Source: Clostridia bacterium
GTDB lineage: Bacteria > Bacillota > Clostridia > Oscillospirales > CAG-382
Length of the DNA stretch: 15,801 nucleotides
Assembly: GCA_017646185.1 (NCBI GenBank)
Contig: JAGCNA010000066.1
Span: 1-15,801, forward strand
Direction of reading: 5' to 3'
In this document: piece after piece, positions 1 to 6,083 of the stretch
Position numbering within the stretch: the stretch's first letter is position 1
Layout: each line of letters starts with the position of its first letter
Notes under the pieces: generated by a model
Told to the model about the DNA's origin: nothing
Database searches by the model: none
What the model saw: the letters and a program-made list of their open reading frames with translations, nothing else
Program-made: the position numbers and the translations under genes

Positions 1-51
1 AGCGAAGGCGCAACCGTTAATTCCGGCGATCTTCTTTACGTTATCGGTTAA
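1..51 (+). CDS. C-terminal end of a biotin carrier (biotinyl/lipoyl-domain) protein, partial
   Basis: Only the last 16 residues and the TAA stop are present, reading SEGATVNSGDLLYVIG. The 'EGxxVNxGDxLxxIG' ending is the usual last hairpin of a biotinyl domain in biotin carboxyl carrier proteins and in the carrier subunits of sodium-pump decarboxylases. The biotinylated lysine (MKM motif) would lie about 35 residues upstream, outside the window. The gene sits 36 nt before oadB on the same strand, so it most likely supplies the carboxybiotin arm that shuttles CO2 between the carboxyltransferase and the membrane pump encoded next. Identification rests on this short tail plus context. A free-standing lipoyl-type protein is the only realistic alternative. 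Confidence 0.8.
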   Translation, partial: SEGATVNSGDLLYVIG

Positions 52-87
52 TTTACCGCTTAAGTATTGTTTTAAGGAGATTGACAG

Positions 88-1314
88 ATGTTTATAGTTG
101 AAACCATCTTGGGCATACTGAATTCATCTGCATTCGGAGCAGACAATTTCAAAGTAGGCAATATTATAATGATTGCTATTTCCTTTGTTCTTTTGGTTCT
201 TGCTGTTAAGTTTAAGTTTGAGCCTTTGCTTCTGCTTCCTATAGCTTTTGGTATGTTCCTTTCAAATATACCTGTTGGCGAAATTTTCCATATGAATTAT
301 TTCGTTCAGGAATCCAGCGCCAATATCAATTGGGCAGAACTTGCCGCACACGGCGGTTTGCTTGATTACCTTTACCTTGGCGTAAAACTCGGTATTTATC
401 CTTGCCTTATCTTTATGGGCGTAGGTGCAATGACCGATTTTAAACCCCTTATTGCTAACCCCAAGAGCTTGCTTCTCGGTGCGGCTGCACAGTTCGGTGT
501 TTTTGCAGCTTTTATCGGTGCAATGCTCCTCGGCTTCTCTTCTCTTGAAGCTGCCGCTATCGGTATTATCGGCGGTGCAGACGGTCCTACCGCAATTCTC
601 GTTACCAAGGACTGCGCTCCCCACCTTCTCGGCGCTATTGCTGTTGCTGCATATTCTTATATGGCGTTGGTTCCTCTTATCCAGCCTCCTATAATGAAGG
701 CTCTTACCACCCAGAAGGAAAGATGTGTAAAGATGGAGCAGCTCCGTCCCGTTTCAAAGACAGAAGAAGTTTTGTTCCCCGTTATCACTTGTCTTATCAT
801 CTGTATGGTTCTTCCCGATGCTACACCTCTTATCGGTTCTTTGATGCTCGGTAACCTCGCACGTGTAAGCGGCGTTGTAGACAGAATCGCAAAAACTATG
901 CAGAACGAACTTTGCAACATAGTTACTATCCTTCTCGGCGTTTCCGTTGGTGCAACCGCTACCGCAGATGCATTCTTTGGTTCTATAGATTTCAGTAGCC
1001 TTTCCGCTTTCTTTACCAGCCTTCTTACCAGCCCTCTTGGCATTCTTGTGTTGGGTCTGGTTGCGTTCGCCCTTGCAACATTTGGCGGCGTTGTATTCGG
1101 TAAGATTATGTATCTTGCTACCGGCGGAAAGATCAATCCTCTTATCGGTTCTGCAGGCGTTTCCGCTGTTCCTATGGCAGCCCGCGTTTCTCAGACTGTT
1201 GGTCAGAAAGCAAATCCTTCCAACTTCCTTCTTATGCACGCAATGGGTCCCAATGTTGCAGGCGTTATAGGCTCTGCAGTTGCAGCAGGCGTGTTCCTTA
1301 CCATCTTTAAATAA
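88..1314 (+). CDS. oadB: Sodium-translocating decarboxylase beta subunit (OadB/GcdB/MmdB family)
   Basis: 408-residue polytopic inner-membrane protein. It decarboxylates carboxybiotin and couples this to export of Na+, giving a sodium motive force from oxaloacetate-type decarboxylation. The family hallmarks are intact. GGADGPT at residues 162-168 carries the essential Asp (D165, equivalent to Klebsiella OadB D203). The late region around 350-366 has N350, G354, S359 and R366 in the same spacing as the essential Asn/Gly/Ser/Arg of OadB. GNLARVSGVVDR near 255 is also typical. Length is close to the usual ~375-430. The ATG at 88 follows AAGGAG (74-79) at 8 nt. It lies between the biotin carrier tail and the carboxyltransferase gene (15 nt gap), so one operon. 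Beta subunits of the oxaloacetate, methylmalonyl-CoA and glutaconyl-CoA pumps are nearly interchangeable by sequence; the symbol is chosen from the downstream OadA-type subunit. Confidence 0.93.
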   Translation: MFIVETILGILNSSAFGADNFKVGNIIMIAISFVLLVLAVKFKFEPLLLLPIAFGMFLSNIPVGEIFHMNYFVQESSANINWAELAAHGGLLDYLYLGVKLGIYPCLIFMGVGAMTDFKPLIANPKSLLLGAAAQFGVFAAFIGAMLLGFSSLEAAAIGIIGGADGPTAILVTKDCAPHLLGAIAVAAYSYMALVPLIQPPIMKALTTQKERCVKMEQLRPVSKTEEVLFPVITCLIICMVLPDATPLIGSLMLGNLARVSGVVDRIAKTMQNELCNIVTILLGVSVGATATADAFFGSIDFSSLSAFFTSLLTSPLGILVLGLVAFALATFGGVVFGKIMYLATGGKINPLIGSAGVSAVPMAARVSQTVGQKANPSNFLLMHAMGPNVAGVIGSAVAAGVFLTIFK

Positions 1315-1329
1315 TCGGAGGTATTTAAT

Positions 1330-2739
1330 ATGGCTCTTAAAATAACTGAAACAATTCTTCGTGACTCTCACCAGTCACTTATAGCTACCAGAATGACCAC
1401 CGAAGAAATGCTTCCCGCATTGGAGATTCTTGATCAGGTTGGTTATCACTCTCTCGAAGCTTGGGGCGGCGCTACCTTTGACTCTTGCCTTCGTTTCTTG
1501 AACGAAGATCCTTGGGAAAGACTCCGCACCATCCGTTCTCACGTTAAGAACACCAAGCTCCAGATGCTTTTCCGCGGACAGAACATTCTCGGTTACAGAC
1601 ATTATGCAGATGACGTTGTTGAATACTTCGTTCAGAAGTCTATTGCAAACGGTATCGATATAATCAGAATTTTTGACGCACTTAACGACCCCAGAAACCT
1701 TAAGACCGCTATAAGCGCTACCAAGAAAGAGGGCGGACACGTTCAGGCTTGTCTTTCTTACACCACTGGTGAAATATTCACCAACGAATACTTTGCAAAA
1801 TATGCAAAGACTCTTGAGGAAATGGGCGCAGACTCCATCTGTATCAAGGATATGGCTGGTCTTCTCAAGCCTTACGATGCTTACGATCTCGTAACCGCTA
1901 TCAAGTCTATCTGCAACATTCCCGTTCAGCTTCATACTCACTATACCGCAGGTATAGCTTCCATGACCATTATGAAGGCAGTTGAGGCAGGAGTAGATGT
2001 AGTTGATACTGCACTTTCTCCTCTCGCAGGCGGCACTTCTCAGCCTCCTACGGAGCCTATCGTGGCAACCTTCCAGGGAACTCCTTTTGATACCGGTCTC
2101 GATCTCGGTAAGATCAACGAAGCAGCTGATTACTTCAACACTCTTCGTGAAAAGTATCTTGCTACCGGTCAGCTTGATCCCAAGATGATGAAGGTCAACG
2201 TAAACGGTCTTATTTATCAGGTGCCCGGCGGAATGCTTTCCAACCTTCTTTCTCAGCTTAAGCAGGCAGGCAAGGCAGACAAGCTTCAGGAGGTTCTTGA
2301 AGAGGTTCCCAGAGTACGTGCTGACGCAGGTCAGGTTCCTCTCGTAACTCCCACTTCTCAGATCGTTGGTACTCAGGCAGTATTCAATGTTCTTATGGGT
2401 GAGCGTTACAAGACCGTTACCAAGGAATTCAAGGGCGTTGTACGCGGTGATTACGGTAGAACTCCCGTTGAAATCGATCCCGAATTCAGAAAGAAGATTA
2501 TCGGTGATGAACCCGCAATCACTTGCCGTCCCGCCGATAACCTCAAGCCCGAGCTTGACACTCTCCGTGAAAAGTGTGCTCAGTACGCTAAGCAGGAAGA
2601 AGACGTACTTTCTTATGCGCTGTTTGATCAGGTTGCAACCAAGTTCTTTGAAAAGAGAAATGAAGGCGACAAGGTAGCAGCAGCTCTTGCTAACGTAGCA
2701 GACGCTAAGTATCACGTAAATATTCACGAAGTAAAATAA
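1330..2739 (+). CDS. oadA: Oxaloacetate decarboxylase alpha-type carboxyltransferase lacking its biotin domain
   Basis: 469 residues, cytoplasmic. It transfers the carboxyl group of oxaloacetate to biotin, giving pyruvate and carboxybiotin, which the adjacent OadB pump then decarboxylates. The N-terminal HMGL-like TIM barrel has the metal/active-site signature RDSHQS (11-16, D12), KDMAG with the probable carbamylated lysine K173, and the metal histidines H202 and H204 in LHTHYTAG. The conserved C-terminal PYC/OADA domain follows (about 290-400). The protein stops where classical OadA (~590 aa) would continue into a linker and biotinyl domain, so it resembles the transcarboxylase 5S subunit, with biotin supplied by the separate carrier upstream. 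The ATG is preceded by GGAGG (1317-1321) at 8 nt. Codon choice in this gene and oadB is strongly biased (CTT, GCT, ACC, AAG), suggesting high expression. Alternative: subunit B of a two-subunit pyruvate carboxylase; adjacency to oadB argues against this. Confidence 0.88.
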   Translation: MALKITETILRDSHQSLIATRMTTEEMLPALEILDQVGYHSLEAWGGATFDSCLRFLNEDPWERLRTIRSHVKNTKLQMLFRGQNILGYRHYADDVVEYFVQKSIANGIDIIRIFDALNDPRNLKTAISATKKEGGHVQACLSYTTGEIFTNEYFAKYAKTLEEMGADSICIKDMAGLLKPYDAYDLVTAIKSICNIPVQLHTHYTAGIASMTIMKAVEAGVDVVDTALSPLAGGTSQPPTEPIVATFQGTPFDTGLDLGKINEAADYFNTLREKYLATGQLDPKMMKVNVNGLIYQVPGGMLSNLLSQLKQAGKADKLQEVLEEVPRVRADAGQVPLVTPTSQIVGTQAVFNVLMGERYKTVTKEFKGVVRGDYGRTPVEIDPEFRKKIIGDEPAITCRPADNLKPELDTLREKCAQYAKQEEDVLSYALFDQVATKFFEKRNEGDKVAAALANVADAKYHVNIHEVK

Positions 2740-2749
2740 AAACATTTTC

Positions 2750-2781
2750 CCCCTGCTTTGCCGTATTCGGCAGGGCAGGGG
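2750..2781 (+). terminator. GC-rich hairpin after oadA, possible leaky terminator or attenuator
   Basis: The arms CCCCTGCTTTGCCG (2750-2763) and CGGCAGGGCAGGGG (2768-2781) pair over 14 bp, with two G-U pairs and a TATT loop. The hairpin starts 10 nt after the oadA stop. What follows (TACGTTATTATATTC) is T-rich but has no clean U run, so termination may be incomplete and allow read-through into the exporter gene, whose ribosome site starts 16 nt further on. Confidence 0.6.
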
Positions 2782-2808
2782 TACGTTATTATATTCAAGG
2801 AGCAGGAA

Positions 2809-3651
2809 ATGCCGCATATTTTACACGCAATAGTTCACGCTCTCAAAGATACGGTGATAATACTTCCCATATTGTTTGTTACGTATCTTATAATTGAATT
2901 TATCGAACACAAAGCAAGTGAAAAAGTAACGAAAATAATGACAGCATCGGGCAAAGCCGGTCCTTTGCTCGGAAGCGCCGTCGGCATAATTCCTCAATGT
3001 GGATTTTCCGGTGCGGCTGCATCGCTGTTTGCAGTGGGAACCATTTCTGCAGGTACACTCGTAGCTGTTTTTCTTGCTACGTCCGATGAGATGCTGCCTT
3101 TGCTTATATCAGCATCGGTTCCCGCAAGGGAAATACTTATCATTCTTGCGATAAAGCTTATATCCGGTGCAGTGTTCGGTGTTGTTGTGGATCTTATATA
3201 CAAACGCAAGAAATCCGCTACAATAGAATGTATGTGCAAGGATGAAAGCTGTCATTGCGAACACCACGGTATTTTTGTTTCCGCTATAAAGCACACCATT
3301 AAGATAGTGCTTTTGGTGTTTGCGGTAACGGCGGTTATAAATGTCGGCATTGAACTTTTGGGAGAAGAACGATTAACGCAACTGATAGTGACGAAACCCG
3401 TTCTGGGAGAGCTTATAGCAGGTCTGGTGGGCCTGGTGCCCAATTGCTCCGCTTCGGTTTTGCTTACTGATCTTTACGTTGAACATGTACTGTCAATTGG
3501 GCAGTTGGTGTCCGGCTTAAGTGTAAACGCAGGGGTTGGGCTTATAGTTCTTTTCAGAACAAACAAAAATTTAAAGGAAAATCTTGCGCTCACATGCACT
3601 TTGTATGTCTGCGGAGTGGTTTCCGGTATAATAACGGGATTTATATTTTAA
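2809..3651 (+). CDS. Putative heavy-metal/manganese exporter, ArsP_2-like 10-TM family
   Basis: 280-residue integral membrane protein resembling the family named 'arsenic efflux protein' or 'putative manganese transporter' (Pfam ArsP_2). It has two related halves. The first carries GIIPQCGFS (59-67) and ATSDE (90-94). The second carries GLVPNCSAS (208-216) and SVNAG (238-242). Each PxC motif is followed by a G-x-[LI]-S-x-G-x-L segment, consistent with internal duplication. A hydrophilic loop between the halves is rich in metal ligands: C141, C143, C148, H149, C150, H152, H153. Such a loop is common in the family. The start chosen is ATG 2809 because AGGAG (2798-2802) lies 6 nt upstream; the frame is open further upstream from a TTG at 2758, but that codon lies inside the hairpin and has no ribosome site. 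Substrate is inferred from the family name only; direction and metal are untested. Confidence 0.72.
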   Translation: MPHILHAIVHALKDTVIILPILFVTYLIIEFIEHKASEKVTKIMTASGKAGPLLGSAVGIIPQCGFSGAAASLFAVGTISAGTLVAVFLATSDEMLPLLISASVPAREILIILAIKLISGAVFGVVVDLIYKRKKSATIECMCKDESCHCEHHGIFVSAIKHTIKIVLLVFAVTAVINVGIELLGEERLTQLIVTKPVLGELIAGLVGLVPNCSASVLLTDLYVEHVLSIGQLVSGLSVNAGVGLIVLFRTNKNLKENLALTCTLYVCGVVSGIITGFIF

Positions 3652-3655
3652 CGAT

Positions 3656-3690
3656 AAAACACCGCCGAAAGTACTCTCGGCGGTGTTTTT
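3656..3690. terminator. Bidirectional intrinsic terminator
   Basis: A perfect 13-bp stem pairs AAAACACCGCCGA (3656-3668) with TCGGCGGTGTTTT (3677-3689) around an 8-nt loop, ending in five Ts. It begins 4 nt after the exporter stop. Because the left arm starts with AAAA, the same hairpin reads as a terminator on the minus strand too, where it would end transcripts from the gene at 3802-4512. Confidence 0.92.
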
Positions 3691-3732
3691 AGCTTAAACA
3701 GGGGATATATTTACCTATACTTAAAAACATTG

Positions 3733-3766
3733 TTAATTATACAAAATGAAAATTTTGTATAATTAA
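3733..3766. repeat. Perfect 15-bp AT-rich inverted repeat with GAAA spacer
   Basis: TTAATTATACAAAAT (3733-3747) is followed by GAAA and then its exact reverse complement (3752-3766). It lies 35 nt downstream of the minus-strand gene's stop and outside the GC-rich terminator at 3656-3690. Neither side has an immediate U run, so it is not a standard terminator. It could be a second weak terminator or 3'-end stabiliser, a protein-binding palindrome, or a copy of a dispersed repeat. The rest of this intergenic stretch (3652-3801) holds nothing else I can recognise. Confidence 0.75.
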
Positions 3767-3801
3767 GGGAAGTGAAACTACAGAAAATATAGGGCTTTTG
3801 C

Positions 3802-4512
3802 TTAATCTTCCTCGCAGATCGGCAATATCCCTCCGTAATCGTACGGTTGAGACTTTGACAAAGAAACTATCTCGTATCCTATGTTTTTACAGAAATTATG
3901 TATCGAATCGTAATCAGTAAGCAGTTTAGCGTTTCCCGTAACTGACAGAATTTTATTTCCCAGTACTCCTGTACAGCCCCCTATAAATCCACATGAATAC
4001 CCATTCAGCAATATTCCGTCGTTCGTCACTTTCAGCACGTTTTTTCCTTGGCTTACCAGAGCTTTATATACCGAAACGTCCGAGGTTATAAAGCTTTCGG
4101 AGCTTAGTATTACAGTTGAACATTTTGTATATCCCTGAGCAATTACCAAGTGGTTTTCAGCATATTTTTTTATTTCTTTTGCTACGTTTTTTCCCCCGTA
4201 CAGCACTCCGTCTATAATAAAGCAATTGTAGGCACAGTCCTTCGGGTATTTATCTGCAAATTCTGCTTCCCCTTTTGTTAACAAATTGTTCATATTTGTA
4301 TCACCTACACAGTACCAAACGCCTTGCGTGGGATTGTTAAGCACTATATCCGGATGATATTTAAGTTCACTGCTCAAAGAAGAACACACGGGCGCAGTAA
4401 TGGTTTCTATACCTAAATATTCTAAATATTCTTTGATATTATCGGGTAATATTGCAGATACAAATGCTTTTTTTACCTTGTTTTGCGGTAAATTTGGTAT
4501 GCAGAATTTCAT
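3802..4512 (-). CDS. Uncharacterised protein, probably DUF6873 (GME-fold) family
   Basis: 236 residues, no signal peptide or membrane segment, presumably cytoplasmic. The pattern HPD (53-55), QGYTKCS (126-132), TSD (143-145), GYSCGFIGGCTG (171-182) and YDYGGILPI (224-232) matches my memory of clostridial proteins called DUF6873, placed in the guanidino-group-modifying (GME, arginine-deiminase-like) fold. The conserved His/Asp/Cys positions could form an active site, but which residue is the nucleophile is not clear, and no substrate is known. The start at ATG 4512 is supported by AAAGGA about 5 nt upstream. The frame is open further upstream to 4755, but that part runs antisense to the next gene and has no ribosome site. 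It is divergent from the Cys-rich gene at 4586, and read-through from the radA operon is blocked by a likely terminator at 4637-4695. Confidence 0.6.
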   Translation of the reverse strand: MKFCIPNLPQNKVKKAFVSAILPDNIKEYLEYLGIETITAPVCSSLSSELKYHPDIVLNNPTQGVWYCVGDTNMNNLLTKGEAEFADKYPKDCAYNCFIIDGVLYGGKNVAKEIKKYAENHLVIAQGYTKCSTVILSSESFITSDVSVYKALVSQGKNVLKVTNDGILLNGYSCGFIGGCTGVLGNKILSVTGNAKLLTDYDSIHNFCKNIGYEIVSLSKSQPYDYGGILPICEED

Positions 4513-4548
4513 TGTTTTCCTTTTTAGCTCGAATATGAATAAAATATT

Positions 4549-4570
4549 AACAAATTGGGAACGATTTGTT
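4549..4570. promoter_or_regulatory. Inverted repeat in the divergent intergenic region, possible operator
   Basis: AACAAAT (4549-4555) and ATTTGTT (4564-4570) are perfect inverted halves separated by TGGGAACG. The element lies 2 nt before the ribosome site of the plus-strand Cys-rich gene and 37 nt before the minus-strand start at 4512, so a dimeric regulator bound here could affect both. No convincing -35/-10 pair is visible on either strand of this 73-bp region. The regulator is unknown. Confidence 0.35.
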
Positions 4571-4585
4571 TTGAGGTGATAAAAT

Positions 4586-4783
4586 TTGTTTATTCCGTGT
4601 CTTGAAGACTGTAAATATAATTTTGAAGGTGAATGTAAAAAGGACAACTGCGTGCAGGAAGACGGCTGTCTGATATCGTGCACAAGCAATTGTCCGTTAC
4701 AGGTAATCAGTTCTCTGCAAGCTTCAGAAGATCGTAAACGCTTCGTATCGGACAAAGCTCGATCTCTCTTGAGCGTTTTTTAA
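4586..4783 (+). CDS. Small cysteine-rich protein, TTG start
   Basis: 65 codons. The first 36 residues hold seven cysteines (C5, C9, C17, C22, C28, C32, C36), including CxxxC, CxxxxC and two CxxxC spacings, which suggests a metal- or Fe-S-binding peptide. It resembles the short clostridial proteins often mislabelled 'hydroxymyristoyl-ACP dehydratase' (pattern C-x3-C-x-Y-x3-G-x-C); that label should not be taken as function. The start is TTG, with a strong GAGGTGAT ribosome site (4573-4580) 5 nt upstream; there is no ATG alternative. The last 26 codons overlap the 3' end of radA on the opposite strand and contain no Cys, so they may be a dispensable tail. It is transcribed away from the DUF6873-like gene. 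The Cys spacing and ribosome site persuade me that it is real. Confidence 0.62.
   Translation: MFIPCLEDCKYNFEGECKKDNCVQEDGCLISCTSNCPLQVISSLQASEDRKRFVSDKARSLLSVF
4637..4695 (-). terminator. Probable intrinsic terminator of the radA operon, inside the Cys-rich ORF
   Basis: Read on the minus strand, this is a long nested hairpin starting 11 nt after the radA stop. Pairs: GGACAA 4642-4647 with 4690-4695; TGC 4649-4651 with 4686-4688; GTGCA 4652-4656 with 4679-4683 (2-nt bulge); and AGAC 4660-4663 with 4668-4671 around GGCT. The minus-strand transcript then reads UUUUU (4641-4637), the required U run. On the plus strand there is no U run. The internal mismatch, bulge and loops weaken it compared with the other terminators here. 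Confidence 0.6.
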
Positions 4784-6083
4784 GCTTGTCAATGGATTTT
4801 TTAGGCAGACCGATACGTTTGAAGCCCAACCTTTCTGCCTCGTTTATACGCTGTTCTACGCCGGTTACAGAACGGCATTCGCCTGCTAAGCCTATCTCTC
4901 CGAATACAATAAGATCTTCGGGAATGGGAATGTCTTTTTGGGTGGATATAAGCGCCATGGCAATAGCCGCATCGCAGGAGGGATCGTCCAATCTTAAACC
5001 ACCTGCTACGTTCATATAAACGTCGGTTGTTGAAAAACGTAGTCCGATACGCTTTTCCAAAACTGCCAAAACTAACGCCACGCGGTTATAATCAAGTCCG
5101 GCGGATAATCTTCTGGGAGATGGATACACGGTTTGAGTAGCCAGTGCCTGAATTTCGGTGATAATAGGTCTGGTTCCTTCCACAACGCAAACAGCGCAGC
5201 TGCCCGGTACGTTTACGGGACGCTGGGACATAAGCATTTCCGAAGGGTTTTCAACCTCTGCGAGACCGTCATCAACCATTTCAAATACACCGATTTCGTT
5301 GGTGGATCCGTAACGGTTTTTGGCAGCTCTTATTATTCTGTATGCGTGCTGTCTGTCGCCCTCGAAATACAAGACTGCGTCAACCATATGCTCCAGTACT
5401 TTGGGGCCTGCGATTGCGCCGTCTTTATTCACGTGGCCAACAAGAATTATAGATATGTTTTCTTCTTTTGCTTTATTGATAAGTGCGAGCGCTGTTTGTT
5501 TTACCTGAGTTACGCTGCCGGGCGAAGACGCAACATCTTCGTCATACATCGTCTGAATTGAATCTATTATTACGATATCGGGTTGTATACCCACCATTTC
5601 CGGTATTACGGAAGAGATGTTGGTTTCACACAGAACCTTTAAATTTTCGGTGTCTACCCCTACCCTTTCAGCTCTGATTTTGATCTGCGAAGGGGATTCC
5701 TCTCCGCTTACGTATAAAATGGAGCCGTTTGTGCCCACAGTCTGGCAAAGCTGGAGTAATAAAGTGGATTTACCTATACCCGGTTCACCGGAAAGTAATA
5801 CAACACTGCCTTTTACAAGGCCGCCGCCGAGAACTCTGTCAAATTCACCGATTCCGGTAATAAAACGTCGGTCTGCGGAAATTCCGATCTCCGAAATCCT
5901 CTTGGCTTTTGAAGCCGACGGAGGTGTATCATAGGTTTTACGGCGTTTTACCGTGGTTTTTGAAGCTACTGTGCTTTCTACCGCCTGTTCTTCGAAAGTA
6001 TTCCATTCATTGCATTCGGGACATTTTCCGTACCATTTGGAGGAATAGTACCCGCAGGATGTACATACGTAATTGGTTTTCAT
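4707..6083 (-). CDS. radA: DNA repair/recombination protein RadA (Sms)
   Basis: 458 residues, the normal length. RadA is a RecA-like, hexameric DnaB-type ATPase that processes recombination intermediates and promotes branch migration. Domains in order: a four-cysteine zinc finger (C7, C10, C21, C24); a RecA-type ATPase with Walker A GEPGIGKST (99-107) and Walker B VIIDS (171-175); the RadA-specific motif KNRYG (255-259, usually KNRFG, a conservative change); and a Lon-protease-like C-terminal domain (about 285-458) used for scaffolding rather than proteolysis. The ATG abuts the amidase stop (TAAATG) and its GGAG ribosome site lies inside the last amidase codons, so translation is probably coupled. 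It is the last gene of the operon. Its final 77 bp overlap the convergent Cys-rich ORF. Confidence 0.97.
   Translation of the reverse strand: MKTNYVCTSCGYYSSKWYGKCPECNEWNTFEEQAVESTVASKTTVKRRKTYDTPPSASKAKRISEIGISADRRFITGIGEFDRVLGGGLVKGSVVLLSGEPGIGKSTLLLQLCQTVGTNGSILYVSGEESPSQIKIRAERVGVDTENLKVLCETNISSVIPEMVGIQPDIVIIDSIQTMYDEDVASSPGSVTQVKQTALALINKAKEENISIILVGHVNKDGAIAGPKVLEHMVDAVLYFEGDRQHAYRIIRAAKNRYGSTNEIGVFEMVDDGLAEVENPSEMLMSQRPVNVPGSCAVCVVEGTRPIITEIQALATQTVYPSPRRLSAGLDYNRVALVLAVLEKRIGLRFSTTDVYMNVAGGLRLDDPSCDAAIAMALISTQKDIPIPEDLIVFGEIGLAGECRSVTGVEQRINEAERLGFKRIGLPKKSIDKLKKRSREIELCPIRSVYDLLKLAEN

Noticed and set aside
754..1371. A 205-codon frame antisense to oadB
   Set aside because: Shadow of the biased oadB sequence; Cys/Asn/Lys-rich low-quality translation and no ribosome site.
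1375..2817. A 480-codon open frame antisense to the carboxyltransferase gene
   Set aside because: The strong codon bias of the sense gene leaves the opposite frame open. The antisense product has no recognisable domain, no good ribosome site, and covers a gene whose catalytic motifs are all intact.
4513..4755. Upstream extension of the DUF6873-like protein to a start at 4755
   Set aside because: The added 81 residues run antisense to the Cys-rich ORF and across the radA terminator. ATG 4512 has a ribosome site and begins the family-like sequence.
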